Shown here: positions 37,702-46,176 of the stretch, in pieces
Layout of the letters: each line of letters starts with the position of its first letter
Position numbering within the stretch: the stretch's first letter is position 1
Assembly: GCA_016715885.1 (NCBI GenBank)
Contig: JADJXL010000019.1
Coordinates: forward strand, 1 to 64,000
Direction of reading: 5' to 3'
From: Polyangiaceae bacterium
GTDB lineage: Bacteria; Myxococcota_A; Polyangia; Polyangiales; Polyangiaceae
DNA length: 64,000 nt
Made by a program: the position numbers and the translations under genes
The notes under the pieces: model-generated
Seen by the model: the letters and a program-made list of their open reading frames with translations, nothing else
Database searches by the model: none
What the model was told of the DNA's origin: nothing

Positions 37702-38613
37702 ATGAAGAGGATCCTGCTAATCGTTACAGGCGACCTGGAAAAGAAAGCGCTGGCGGATTCACTCGAGCGACTATTGAGAGCTTCCGGATGTGATGTTGAA
37801 TTCGATCCGCCCTTGAAGGTCCCTGCCATAACGACGACTCCGTTGCCTGACCCCTCAGCTTCCGCGATTCCGACAGCGGTGCGCAATATGGCCAAGGCGC
37901 TCGTGGAAGAGGCCTTGCGCGGTCGTCGTGGGAACCCGCCGGATCTCGTTATCGGCATCGATGATCTGGAACTTGCAAACGTGGCACGACCAAACGTCGT
38001 CATAGCATGGATAAAAAGAGGTGTGAACGCGAGAATTGACGAGCTCTATCCATCCCAGGACGCAAATTCACGAGTGCGTGCGATTCTGCGCGACCGTTGC
38101 TCGTTTCACCTCCTTGTCCCCATGGTGGAATCGTATTTCTATGGGCACCGCGCAGCATTGACGGCTGCGCGCGTGGCACTCTCGACGCCTGTTTACCGTG
38201 TCGGCGACGATGTGGAAGCATTCGAGACCGATGATCCTGAATTCCTACGCATCGCAATCGCCGCGAATGAAAAGAAGCGATCAAAGAACATCGATTGGTG
38301 GTTCGAGGAACGGCACCCAAAAAACTATCTTGATTTCCTCATACAACGGATAGAGAATGCGTTGCCATATGATGAATTGAGTGACGGTGGGAAAGCCTTC
38401 GGCGCATTGGATTGGCCGACCGCCGCACACGAAGTGCTGGCTGCAAGAGCGTCGACGACACCACCTCAAAATATGGCGTTTGCTCGCGCACTATTTGAAG
38501 ACCTCGCTGAATTCTTCAGCGTCTTGAATCCGCTTGGGCAAGGAACCCCACACTACCTCACATACCCGACAAAGCGAGTTCGGCGCGAGGCATTGACACT
38601 GCGTAACCTGTGA
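37702..38613 (+). CDS. TOPRIM/DUF4276-like partner of the AAA ATPase
   Basis: A 303-residue protein encoded directly after the ATPase. The N-terminus MKRILLIVTGDLEKKALADS resembles the first strand-loop of TOPRIM/DUF4276 proteins (h-h-V-E-G-x-T-E-K), but the usual Glu of V-E-G is Thr here. A second acidic strand LVIGIDDLELAN (near 95) could be the D-x-D motif. VPMVESYFYGHRAALTAA (near 155) matches the family's conserved helix with Glu. A C-terminal helical part follows (NYLDFLIQRIENALPYD). The likely role is effector nuclease or signal-sensing subunit of the cassette. The family assignment is tentative because the TOPRIM Glu is not where expected. Confidence 0.6.
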   Translation: MKRILLIVTGDLEKKALADSLERLLRASGCDVEFDPPLKVPAITTTPLPDPSASAIPTAVRNMAKALVEEALRGRRGNPPDLVIGIDDLELANVARPNVVIAWIKRGVNARIDELYPSQDANSRVRAILRDRCSFHLLVPMVESYFYGHRAALTAARVALSTPVYRVGDDVEAFETDDPEFLRIAIAANEKKRSKNIDWWFEERHPKNYLDFLIQRIENALPYDELSDGGKAFGALDWPTAAHEVLAARASTTPPQNMAFARALFEDLAEFFSVLNPLGQGTPHYLTYPTKRVRREALTLRNL

Positions 38614-38670
38614 TTCGACCTTCGTCAATCGCGTTGAACTTCAGAGTAGCCAAACCTTCCCGCTTGCGTC

Positions 38671-39270
38671 ATGCTCGGCCCCACCATGACGCGAACGCTC
38701 GAACATCCCGCCGATCCCCAATTCATTCGTCGCACGTCACCTCGAGCAATGAACGGCGAGCCGCTTACGCTCGGCGAGCTATTGCCGCTTTTCGAGGCTG
38801 CGCGATGGGCCCCGTCGTGTGCCAACAGCCAGCCGTGGCGCTTTGTTTTTGCGCTCGCGGGCACGCCCGCTTTCGACGCGCTCTTTGCGACGCTGGCGTC
38901 CGGAAATCAGGCGTGGGTGAACCGGGCCGGAGCATTGGTGCTCGTTTGTGCGAATACCATCATGCCCGATGGAAAGCCTTCGCCGACGCCTGCATTCGAT
39001 GCGGGGGCGGCGTGGATGAGTTTTGCGCTGCAAGGCAGCTCCTCGGGGCTCGTCGTCCACGGCATGGCCGGTTTCGATGCCGCGCGTGCGCGTGACGCAG
39101 CGCACGTGCCCGAGGACCACTTGGTCATCATGATGATTGCCGTGGGAAAGCCGGGTAAAGTCGAGGACTTACCGGAACGCTATCGAGCGCGTGAGGTGCC
39201 GACGCCGCGTCAATCGGTCGAATCATTCATCATCGAAGGTTCATTTCGCGCAGATAAATCAACAGGCTGA
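38671..39270 (+). CDS. Nitroreductase-family protein
   Basis: A 199-residue FMN-dependent oxidoreductase-like protein. It shows the family start FEAARWAPSCANSQPWRFVF (FMN-binding R-x-S/A-x-x-N-x-Q-P-W), a short central part, DAGAAWMSFALQGSSSGL (the second conserved helix) and the C-terminal VIMMIAVGKPG strand. The length is normal for the smaller members. It probably uses NAD(P)H to reduce nitro- or quinone-like substrates as a dimer. An alternative start is ATG 38,686. It stands alone, 57 bases after the defence-like cassette. Confidence 0.85.
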   Translation: MLGPTMTRTLEHPADPQFIRRTSPRAMNGEPLTLGELLPLFEAARWAPSCANSQPWRFVFALAGTPAFDALFATLASGNQAWVNRAGALVLVCANTIMPDGKPSPTPAFDAGAAWMSFALQGSSSGLVVHGMAGFDAARARDAAHVPEDHLVIMMIAVGKPGKVEDLPERYRAREVPTPRQSVESFIIEGSFRADKSTG

Positions 39271-39346
39271 TAGAATTTGGAGCGACACTCGCTGCATTCA
39301 TGATATGCAGTGGCGTGCTGCAAAGCCTTATCGTCCGGAGGACTTC

Positions 39347-41119
39347 ATGCGTAATCGTCGACGCGCGGTGTTCTCGTCTCTCGCCGTAGCAGGGTTCTGT
39401 GCCGCAGGAGTGTTGTGCCTTTCACCGAAGCTCTCGTGGGCGCAGCAGGGCAATCGAGCGCTCCTGTTTTGCGGCGATGGTGGATCGAGCATTTGCGGCG
39501 AAGGCACGGGCCAGCTTTCGCTGGCGTTGTTGAGCGCCGGGGCGGCAGGCGTCGATCAGAGCACGACGCTGTCGAATCTCCCCGACTACCGGATGATCTT
39601 CGTTTTCGTGCCGACGACCGGGCTGCAATCGGCAAACCTCACGGCGATCACCAATTTCTACAATGCCGGCGGTGCGATTATTGGTATCAGTGAAGCTGCT
39701 GGATATAGCAGTGGTATCAATGGCCACATGAACGTGCTTTCGAATGCACTCGGCTTCGGTAGCATGTTCAATGCGACGGAATTCGACAGCGGATGTCCCA
39801 AGACGGGCACTCCAGTTTCCGGACACCCGCTCATGAATGGCGTCATGTCGTTCCAGCATGCCTGGTCGGCGTCGGTCACGGGTGGAACGCTGCTTGCGCG
39901 CGGTCAATCGAACCAAGACATCTTGCGCGTACAGGACCGATTCGTTGCCAGTGCCGATTCGACGATGTTTACCGATACCTGCACGACGAGTCCGTATTCG
40001 CAGACGGGTAACATTCAATTCTTCAAAAATCTGTGGAATGTGTATGCCACGTCTGTCGACACCGACAATGACGGAATCGTCGACGACATGGATAACTGTC
40101 CCACGGTTGTCAATCCGATGCAGGAAGACAACGATGGAGACGGTCAAGGCGACGTTTGCGATCCGGACGACGACAACGATGGCGTCATGGATGTGGCGGA
40201 CAATTGCCCGCTCGTGGCGAATGCCGACCAAACGGACACCGAAGCAGATGGTTTCGGCGACGCGTGCGATCCGGACGACGACGATGACAGCGTGCTCGAT
40301 GCCATGGACAATTGCCCGCTGGTTGCCAATTCTGATCAATTGGATACGGACTCCGACGGCATGGGGAACGAATGCGACGCCGACGACGACAACGACATGA
40401 TCATCGACGGCATGGACAATTGCCCGCTCATCGCGAACATGGATCAACAAGATACCGATGCCGATGGATCGGGTGACGTGTGCGATGACGACGACGACGA
40501 CGACGGCATCGTCGACGGCATGGATAATTGCCCGCTCCTCGCCAATCCCGACCAGGTAGATACGAACGGCAATGGGCAGGGCGACGTGTGCGATGACGAC
40601 GACGACAGCGACGGCATCGTCGATGTTATGGACAATTGTCCGTACGCGCCAAACCCGAACCAAGAAGATACCGATGGCGATGGCATCGGCGACGCGTGCG
40701 ATCCGGACACCGACGGTGACGGTGTGGACACCGGGATGGACAATTGTCCAATGGTCGCGAATCCGGGGCAAGAAGACACCGATGGCGACGGAGTCGGCGA
40801 CGCTTGCGACGATGACGACGACAACGACGGCATCCTCGACAATGACGACGATTGCCCGACCGATCCCGATCCGGACTGTGGGCAAGGTGGCGCCGGTGGT
40901 GCTGGCGGCGCTGGTGGCAATGGTGGTGGTGCTGGCGGTGCTGGCGGAGACGGCGGCAGAGGTGGCGAGGGCACTGGCGGCAATACCGTTGGCGAAGCCG
41001 GCGGGTGCGATTGCAGAATCGACGCAAATGCTTCGCCTCGCGGACCAGCGTCCGGCGTGATCGTCGTGCTCGGCGCATTCGTCGCTGCATTGCGCCGACT
41101 GCGGCGTAAAACCGGCTGA
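39347..41119 (+). CDS. Secreted Ca-binding TSP3-repeat protein with MYXO-CTERM-like tail
   Basis: A 590-residue exported protein. The start at 39,347 follows GGAGG and begins a signal peptide (SSLAVAGFCAAGVLCLSPKL, cleavage near SWAQ). Residues about 32-235 form a GATase1-like domain (ALLFCGDGGSSICGEG; YNAGGAIIGISEAAGY). Seven to eight thrombospondin type-3 repeats follow at about 238-510, each of the form D-x-D-x-D-G-x-x-D then DNCPxxxNPxQxDxDxDGxGD, which bind calcium. After a Gly-rich linker (about 512-545) the C-terminus has CDC, a hydrophobic segment (GVIVVLGAFVAAL) and RRLRRK: a MYXO-CTERM-like sorting signal for surface anchoring. Confidence 0.85.
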   Translation: MRNRRRAVFSSLAVAGFCAAGVLCLSPKLSWAQQGNRALLFCGDGGSSICGEGTGQLSLALLSAGAAGVDQSTTLSNLPDYRMIFVFVPTTGLQSANLTAITNFYNAGGAIIGISEAAGYSSGINGHMNVLSNALGFGSMFNATEFDSGCPKTGTPVSGHPLMNGVMSFQHAWSASVTGGTLLARGQSNQDILRVQDRFVASADSTMFTDTCTTSPYSQTGNIQFFKNLWNVYATSVDTDNDGIVDDMDNCPTVVNPMQEDNDGDGQGDVCDPDDDNDGVMDVADNCPLVANADQTDTEADGFGDACDPDDDDDSVLDAMDNCPLVANSDQLDTDSDGMGNECDADDDNDMIIDGMDNCPLIANMDQQDTDADGSGDVCDDDDDDDGIVDGMDNCPLLANPDQVDTNGNGQGDVCDDDDDSDGIVDVMDNCPYAPNPNQEDTDGDGIGDACDPDTDGDGVDTGMDNCPMVANPGQEDTDGDGVGDACDDDDDNDGILDNDDDCPTDPDPDCGQGGAGGAGGAGGNGGGAGGAGGDGGRGGEGTGGNTVGEAGGCDCRIDANASPRGPASGVIVVLGAFVAALRRLRRKTG

Positions 41120-41261
41120 GCATCGTCATCCACGGACAGGCCGGCGCCTCCCGCAGGCACTGGCCTTGTCCACGTGCCGACTGCTCCTATCCTGCGAAGC
41201 GCTCGACATCCGCTTCCACATGCGGTATGGCAAGCTTTGGCTTTCACCAAACGACATCCTC

Positions 41262-42146
41262 ATGAAAATCGATTGCGCCGAATGTGGAACTCGGATCCTC
41301 GCCGAAGACGTCGACCTGCCCACATCCATGGCCAAGTGCCGCAATTGCAATGCGGTGTTTTCGTTTGCCGATCGCGTGCGCGTGCGGCGCTCCGCACCCA
41401 TCGCTCAGCGCGAACGAGTACGAGCTCCACGCCCCCAAGGTATCGTGGTGCGCGAGACCGAAGCGAAGCTCACCGCGCCTGGTTATCGCAATGCTCCGAA
41501 GAAAGACGGCTCGATTACCATCATTCGTCGCTGGTTCGCCCCGCACTTCATCTTCCTCACGTTCTTTTGCATTGCCTGGGACGCGTTCCTCGTATTCTGG
41601 TATTCGACCGCCACGAAAGGTCCCGGCCCGTTTGCGATCATTGCAGTCATCTTTCCGATTGCTCACGTCGCCGTCGGGGTGGGGCTCACGTATTACACCC
41701 TTGCAGGGTACGTCAATCGCACCACGTTTCACCTCGATACGCATTCATTCACGGTGCGCCACGCACCCCTTCCGTGGATAGGAAACCACACGCTTGCACG
41801 GGAGGACATCAAACAACTTTATTGCGAGGAACAGATCAGCCAAGGCAAAAACGGCACGAGCCGTTCGTTTCACTTGTCCGCCATTCTCGCCGACGGACAA
41901 AACATTCGTCTTGCTTCCATGCCCGTCGACCAAGCAAGGTACATCGAAGAGCTGCTCGAAGAACGATTGGGCATTAGCGATATGTCCGTACCGGGGAAGC
42001 TGGCTGAGCGGCAAGGTTGGTGGCAGCCCGTTGAATTATCAGCAGATAAATCGACGGGCTGTCAATCCCCGACCTCGTGCACGAACCTCTGCATCATGTC
42101 GTTTTCCCCGACCAAGAGCAGCGTATCGCCGTCTTTGATGACGTAG
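41262..42146 (+). CDS. Zinc-ribbon membrane protein
   Basis: A 294-residue protein. The N-terminus MKIDCAECGTRI (Cys5, Cys8) and AKCRNCNAVF (Cys26, Cys29) form an MJ0042-type zinc ribbon common in myxobacteria. Two membrane helices follow (about 89-112, HFIFLTFFCIAWDAFLVFWY; and about 121-148, FAIIAVIFPIAHVAVGVGLT), then a cytoplasmic beta-rich domain (FHLDTHSFTVRHAPLPW). The start at 41,262 is preferred because it begins at the zinc ribbon. The last about 28 residues read antisense through the end of the converging ktrA gene (85-base overlap) and look unlike a domain, so an ancestral stop may have been lost. The function is unknown. Confidence 0.75.
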   Translation: MKIDCAECGTRILAEDVDLPTSMAKCRNCNAVFSFADRVRVRRSAPIAQRERVRAPRPQGIVVRETEAKLTAPGYRNAPKKDGSITIIRRWFAPHFIFLTFFCIAWDAFLVFWYSTATKGPGPFAIIAVIFPIAHVAVGVGLTYYTLAGYVNRTTFHLDTHSFTVRHAPLPWIGNHTLAREDIKQLYCEEQISQGKNGTSRSFHLSAILADGQNIRLASMPVDQARYIEELLEERLGISDMSVPGKLAERQGWWQPVELSADKSTGCQSPTSCTNLCIMSFSPTKSSVSPSLMT

Positions 42147-42745
42147 TCCGGACTGGGAATTTCGAGTTTCGGTGGACCCTCGGTCACGCCCGCAGCATGC
42201 GAGCGGACGCCAAGGACGTTGATGCTGTAGCGCCGACGAATGGCGGCATTCGCGAGCGTTTGTCCGACGAGCACGCCGTGCGCGACCCAAGGCACCACGC
42301 GGTAATGGCTCGCAAGCTCCAGTAAGTCTTGCGCGAGTGGCGTCGTAATGTCCGCGCCTACCCGCGTCCCCATTTCTTTTTCGAGCTGAATGACGCGATC
42401 GACGCCGATGGTACGCAAAATGTCGGCCTGCCTGTCCGTCGCCGCGCGCGCGATGATTTCCTTGACGCCGAGACGCTTCAACGATGCGGCGCAGAGCACC
42501 AGCGGCTCGAAATGTTCGGCAAATGTGAGGACCGCAATGTCGACGTATTGCGCGCCAATCCCCTCGAGGACCTTGGGGTTCGTTGCATCACCAACGAATG
42601 ACGCCGATGTTTTGTCCTTGACAGCATCGACGGCATCCGCGTCGTCGTCGACTGCAATGACCTCGGCGCCCTGTTTCCAAAGGGTCTCGACAATCGCAGT
42701 CCCGAACCGGCCGAGACCGATCACGAGTACACTCTTGGCTTTCAT
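42062..42745 (-). CDS. ktrA: KtrA/TrkA potassium-uptake regulatory subunit
   Basis: A 227-residue cytoplasmic subunit that gates the KtrB channel. An N-terminal RCK domain has SVLVIGLGRFGTAIVETLW (nucleotide-binding GxGxxG) and VIAVDDDADAVD (acidic end that binds the adenosine ribose). A C-terminal RCK-C domain follows (DYVIKDGDTLLLVGEND). Starting at 42,745 the protein matches family length; a longer open frame to 42,955 runs into the divergent ktrB gene and lacks family sequence. The genes for the two subunits are divergent with 98 bases between them, so they probably share a promoter region. Confidence 0.9.
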   Translation of the reverse strand: MKAKSVLVIGLGRFGTAIVETLWKQGAEVIAVDDDADAVDAVKDKTSASFVGDATNPKVLEGIGAQYVDIAVLTFAEHFEPLVLCAASLKRLGVKEIIARAATDRQADILRTIGVDRVIQLEKEMGTRVGADITTPLAQDLLELASHYRVVPWVAHGVLVGQTLANAAIRRRYSINVLGVRSHAAGVTEGPPKLEIPSPDYVIKDGDTLLLVGENDMMQRFVHEVGD

Positions 42746-42843
42746 GGCAATTGGTTGCGCCGAGCTTGCCACAAAGGGGGCGGCGAGAGCCAGTTCTCGT
42801 GTGAAAATAGCATGATCGGCTTGACAGTCGACGAATTGGCTGG

Positions 42844-44775
42844 GTGAATGCGCGCATGCAACCGCCGGCGCCGCCCGGACTTCCCAAGCCTGAGCAAGAA
42901 ACGACGGCGTGGCGCCGGGCTCGCGCGTCGCTTCTGCAAGAGCCCGCGTCCGCACAGGCCGTCGTGGCGCTCAAGGCGGGTCTCGCAGCTCCCAGACCGC
43001 CCTTCGCTTGGACGCGGCCAGCAACGCTCTTGCTCGGCAGCGCGGCGCTTCTCGCCGTCGACCTCGCGTTGGCCATCACGCCGCGCATCTCGATGATCCT
43101 CACCGCCATCGAGACACTGCTCGTGCCCGCATGGATCGTCGCGCTCATCGTGCTCGAGCGAACGGTGGCATCCATGGCGGTGGGACAGGCGCCGGCCGAT
43201 CGAGGCAAGCGACATTGGGCCGCATTTGGTATCGTCTTGGTGCTCGTCGTCGCCAGCATCATCGAAAAGTGGGTGCTGCTCGCGGTCGCTACGTCCGGCG
43301 CACAAACGGACGTGGTCGCGCAATATCGGAGTTACACGGTATTCGTGTTTGTCTTGACGAACATCAGTGTGCTCGGGCGCCGTCCGCTCGAACGATTGCT
43401 GGCAACGGCCACGCAGCACCCCGCGCGCCTCATGCTCCTTTCGTTCGGAGTGACTGCGCTTCTCGGGGCTTTCATGCTCACGCTGCCGCAAGCCGTGCGT
43501 CGCATCGAGGATGCATCGTTCGTCGATGGATTGTTCATGGCGACGAGCGCCGTGTGTGTGACGGGTCTTTCGGTGCACGACGTTGCCGTCGTTTATACGC
43601 CATTTGGCCAAGCCGTCTTGTTGAGTCTCGTGCAAGTGGGCGGGCTTGGCATCATGGCATTGTCGACGTTTTTTGCCATTCTTGCAGGTCGCTCCTTACG
43701 ACTCCGTGATGCGCGCGTGATGGCGGAAATGATCGACGCCGAATCGTTTTCGAATCTGCGCCGAAGTTTGCGCTCCATCGTGGCGTATACGTTGCTCGCC
43801 GAGGGCATTGGGATCTTTTTACTATTGGCCGTTTTCGAGCAATATCCGGAGACGAGCATGCCGCCTACCGAGGGTGCGCCTTTGTCCGGCAGTGGCAGTC
43901 TTTGGTGGGCCGCCGTCTTTCACGGTGTCAATGCGTTTTGTCACGGCGGTTTTTCCCTCTTTCGCGAAGGAATGGCGCCGCTCGTCGGTTCCTTGGGGAC
44001 CAATGCCGTCATCATTTCTCTCATTTTCATTGGAAGCTTGGGATTTCCCGTTCATGACGAGATCATGCGCTGGCTCTACGTGCGTTTGCGCGGCATTCGC
44101 CCGACGCGATTGAGTTTGCACACGCGGGTCGTCGTGATGACGACGGCGGTTTTGATCGTCGTTGGAGCCGTTGGATTTCTTGTATTGGAATGGGGCAGGG
44201 CGCTCGGTCACTTGTCCGTACCGAACCGATTTCTCGCGGCGCTTTTTCAATCGGTCACGACGCGGTCGGGAGGTTTTCAAACGGTCAATTTTGGCGCCAT
44301 GTCGCATGCTACGTGGTTCTTCACGTGCGTGCTCATGTTCGTCGGAGGGGCACCCGCATCGACCGGCGGTGGCGTAAAGGTCACGACGGTGGCGGTTTTA
44401 TATGCCACGCTTCGCGCGGAATTGCGCGGATACGAAGCTCCGCGCCTTTTGGGAAGGACCATTCCCGCGACGATCGTGAGGCGCGCGATGGGCGTCGCTC
44501 TGCTCACCGCAACCCTCGTGGCGGGACTGATCTTCATTTTGCTGCTCATCGAACCGGCGCATCCATTTGCCATCGTATTCGAAACGATAAGCGCATTCGG
44601 CACCGTTGGGTTATCGACGGGCATTACGACGTCACTCAGCACGGCGGGACGCCTGGCGCTGACGGTGGCGATGTTCATCGGCCGCATCGGGCCGCTCACG
44701 CTGGCCTTGGCATTGGCGAATCAGGCCGCATCGCGCGCGTACCGCTTGCCCGAAGAACGAATCGGCATTGGCTGA
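42844..44775 (+). CDS. ktrB: KtrB/TrkH potassium transporter channel subunit
   Basis: A 643-residue K+ translocating membrane protein of the Trk/Ktr/HKT superfamily, longer than typical KtrB (about 450) because of about 190 extra N-terminal residues with four predicted helices. The four selectivity-filter loops are visible: TSAVCVTGLSV, NAFCHGGFSL, TTRSGGFQTV and SAFGTVGLSTG. Each has the central Gly required for K+ selectivity. The gating-loop region FVGGAPASTGGGVKVTT is present. It should act with KtrA, which binds nucleotides and opens the pore. The first ATG is 42,844, with a second at 42,856. Confidence 0.92.
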   Translation: MNARMQPPAPPGLPKPEQETTAWRRARASLLQEPASAQAVVALKAGLAAPRPPFAWTRPATLLLGSAALLAVDLALAITPRISMILTAIETLLVPAWIVALIVLERTVASMAVGQAPADRGKRHWAAFGIVLVLVVASIIEKWVLLAVATSGAQTDVVAQYRSYTVFVFVLTNISVLGRRPLERLLATATQHPARLMLLSFGVTALLGAFMLTLPQAVRRIEDASFVDGLFMATSAVCVTGLSVHDVAVVYTPFGQAVLLSLVQVGGLGIMALSTFFAILAGRSLRLRDARVMAEMIDAESFSNLRRSLRSIVAYTLLAEGIGIFLLLAVFEQYPETSMPPTEGAPLSGSGSLWWAAVFHGVNAFCHGGFSLFREGMAPLVGSLGTNAVIISLIFIGSLGFPVHDEIMRWLYVRLRGIRPTRLSLHTRVVVMTTAVLIVVGAVGFLVLEWGRALGHLSVPNRFLAALFQSVTTRSGGFQTVNFGAMSHATWFFTCVLMFVGGAPASTGGGVKVTTVAVLYATLRAELRGYEAPRLLGRTIPATIVRRAMGVALLTATLVAGLIFILLLIEPAHPFAIVFETISAFGTVGLSTGITTSLSTAGRLALTVAMFIGRIGPLTLALALANQAASRAYRLPEERIGIG

Positions 44776-44776
44776 T

Positions 44777-45571
44777 TCAAAACCGCATGCGCCCTTCGAG
44801 CACCAGCACGGCGCCTCCCGTGAGCTCGACGCGGTCGTCGGCGAGCGCGCATTCGAGCTCGCCCCCGCGAGCGCTCACCTGACGCGCGCGCATTCGCGTG
44901 CGCCCGAGCCTACCCGACCAATAAGGTACGAGCGTGCAATGAAGTGATCCCGTGACGGGATCCTCCGGCACACCTTTGGCCGGCGCAAAAAACCTCGAAA
45001 CGAAATCGACATCTGCATCAGCGTCGCTCCCTGGCGCGGTAATGGCCACAGCAAACGTGGGCAATGCCGCAATACGCGCCATGTCGGGTTTCAAGCGACG
45101 AACGACGTCGGCATTGTCGTACACCGCCACGAGGTCCCGCGCTTGCAATGCAAACGTGGGCCTCTCGCCAAGGGCCTCGACGAGGTCTCCCGTGACGATC
45201 GTCGGCAATGGCGGCCGCGCAGGCAATTCGAGCGACCACTTGCCACCCGCACGCTTGACCACCAATTCACCACTACGCGTGCGAAATGAAACTTGGCTCC
45301 AGGTTGGCTCGATTCGCTCGAGGACCACGAAGCCCGACGCGAGCGTTGCATGGCCGCATAACTCGACTTCGACGGTCGGTGTGAACCAACGCAGGTCGAA
45401 TTCATTTCCACGACGCACGAAAAACGCCGTTTCGGATAGATTGTTTTCGGCAGCAATCGCCAAAAGCGTCTCGTCGGGGAGCCACGTTTCGAGGGGACAA
45501 ACGGCCGCCGGATTGCCTGCGAACGGTCGATTCGCAAACGCGTCCACTTGGTAGATCGGGATCTCGGTCAT
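44777..45571 (-). CDS. PhzF-family isomerase-like protein
   Basis: A 264-residue PhzF-like (phenazine biosynthesis/epimerase-fold) protein. It shows VDAFANRPFAGNPAAVCPLE, the catalytic Glu region ENNLSETAFFVRR, RWFTPTVEVELCGHATLASG and the second-lobe signature FFAPAKGVPEDPVTGSLHC. The two-lobed diaminopimelate-epimerase-like fold is complete. Phenazine genes are not nearby, so it is probably one of the many PhzF relatives of unknown substrate. The start at 45,571 begins at the conserved MTEIPIYQVDAFA block; a longer frame to 45,610 has no family sequence. It converges on ktrB with a 1-base gap. Confidence 0.88.
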   Translation of the reverse strand: MTEIPIYQVDAFANRPFAGNPAAVCPLETWLPDETLLAIAAENNLSETAFFVRRGNEFDLRWFTPTVEVELCGHATLASGFVVLERIEPTWSQVSFRTRSGELVVKRAGGKWSLELPARPPLPTIVTGDLVEALGERPTFALQARDLVAVYDNADVVRRLKPDMARIAALPTFAVAITAPGSDADADVDFVSRFFAPAKGVPEDPVTGSLHCTLVPYWSGRLGRTRMRARQVSARGGELECALADDRVELTGGAVLVLEGRMRF

Positions 45572-45703
45572 CGGGTTTCTCCAGGCCAACGCTCTAGCAC
45601 GGATTCGCATCGTGCGCGCGGCTCGGCAAGATTCGCCCGCAGGGCGTGTTCTGCCTGGCCGAAGCGCGTGACTTCATACGCCGATTTCTCCTATACTCGG
45701 CAC

Positions 45704-46135
45704 ATGAAACGAACACAATCCTTTCTCGTGTTTGCCGCGGTCGTGTGTTTCTTCGCAACGAGCGGCTTTTCGTGTGGCGGCAGCGATACCACCGGAAGCA
45801 GCTCGAGCAGCTCCAGCAGCACATCGGGCGGCGACGATTGCGGTATGAGCCTCTGCGGTTGCTGGGAAGATACGACCATGACCTTCGACGCGACCGTCGA
45901 AGACGCATCCACCATGATGCCTCTTTCTGGCATCGAGCTCTTCTGCAAAGGCGAGGACACCGCCATTGCCGTCAGCGATGCTGCAGGTAAGTTGATTTTC
46001 TCCATCGAGACGAAATCCTCGCCCGGTTGTGGATTCGAACGGTGCACCAACATGACGCTGCACGACCCGAACGGAGCGCACATGGACGTCGACGGCACGT
46101 ATTACACCTTCAACGGCAAAACTCTTTCGATGTAG
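45704..46135 (+). CDS. Small lipoprotein with Ser-rich linker
   Basis: A 143-residue lipoprotein. The signal peptide MKRTQSFLVFAAVVCFFATS ends with the lipobox SGFSC (lipidated Cys24). A GGSDTTGSS Ser-rich tether and a compact Cys-containing domain follow (CGMSLCGCWEDTTMTFDATV; GIELFCKGEDTAIAVSD). The strand pattern suggests a carboxypeptidase-regulatory or transthyretin-like beta-sandwich, but I cannot name a family. The first in-frame ATG with a signal peptide is 45,704. Its stop codon lies inside the first copy of the direct repeat found before the P450 gene. Confidence 0.75.
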   Translation: MKRTQSFLVFAAVVCFFATSGFSCGGSDTTGSSSSSSSSTSGGDDCGMSLCGCWEDTTMTFDATVEDASTMMPLSGIELFCKGEDTAIAVSDAAGKLIFSIETKSSPGCGFERCTNMTLHDPNGAHMDVDGTYYTFNGKTLSM

Positions 46136-46173
46136 ACAGTGGAAACTTTTGGATGTAGTCAGTGTCTACATCC
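46129..46173. promoter_or_regulatory. Operator-like palindrome and direct repeat before the P450 gene
   Basis: A perfect 8-base inverted repeat GGATGTAG / CTACATCC with a 7-base spacer lies at 46,151-46,173, three bases before the P450 ATG at 46,177. Its left half and spacer recur 23 bases upstream as GATGTAGACAGTG (46,129-46,141) versus GATGTAGTCAGTG (46,152-46,164). A 23-base symmetric site over a start codon is typical of a TetR- or MarR-type repressor operator; no such repressor gene is adjacent. Confidence 0.5.
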
Positions 46174-46176
46174 ACT

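Noticed and set aside
39422..40885. 487-codon minus-strand frame in the TSP3 repeats
   Set aside because: The repetitive Asp-rich repeats open the opposite strand by chance; Val/Ile/Ala/His pattern, no domain.
42742..43635. Minus-strand frame upstream of ktrA
   Set aside because: Antisense to ktrB, and only the part from 42,745 belongs to ktrA.
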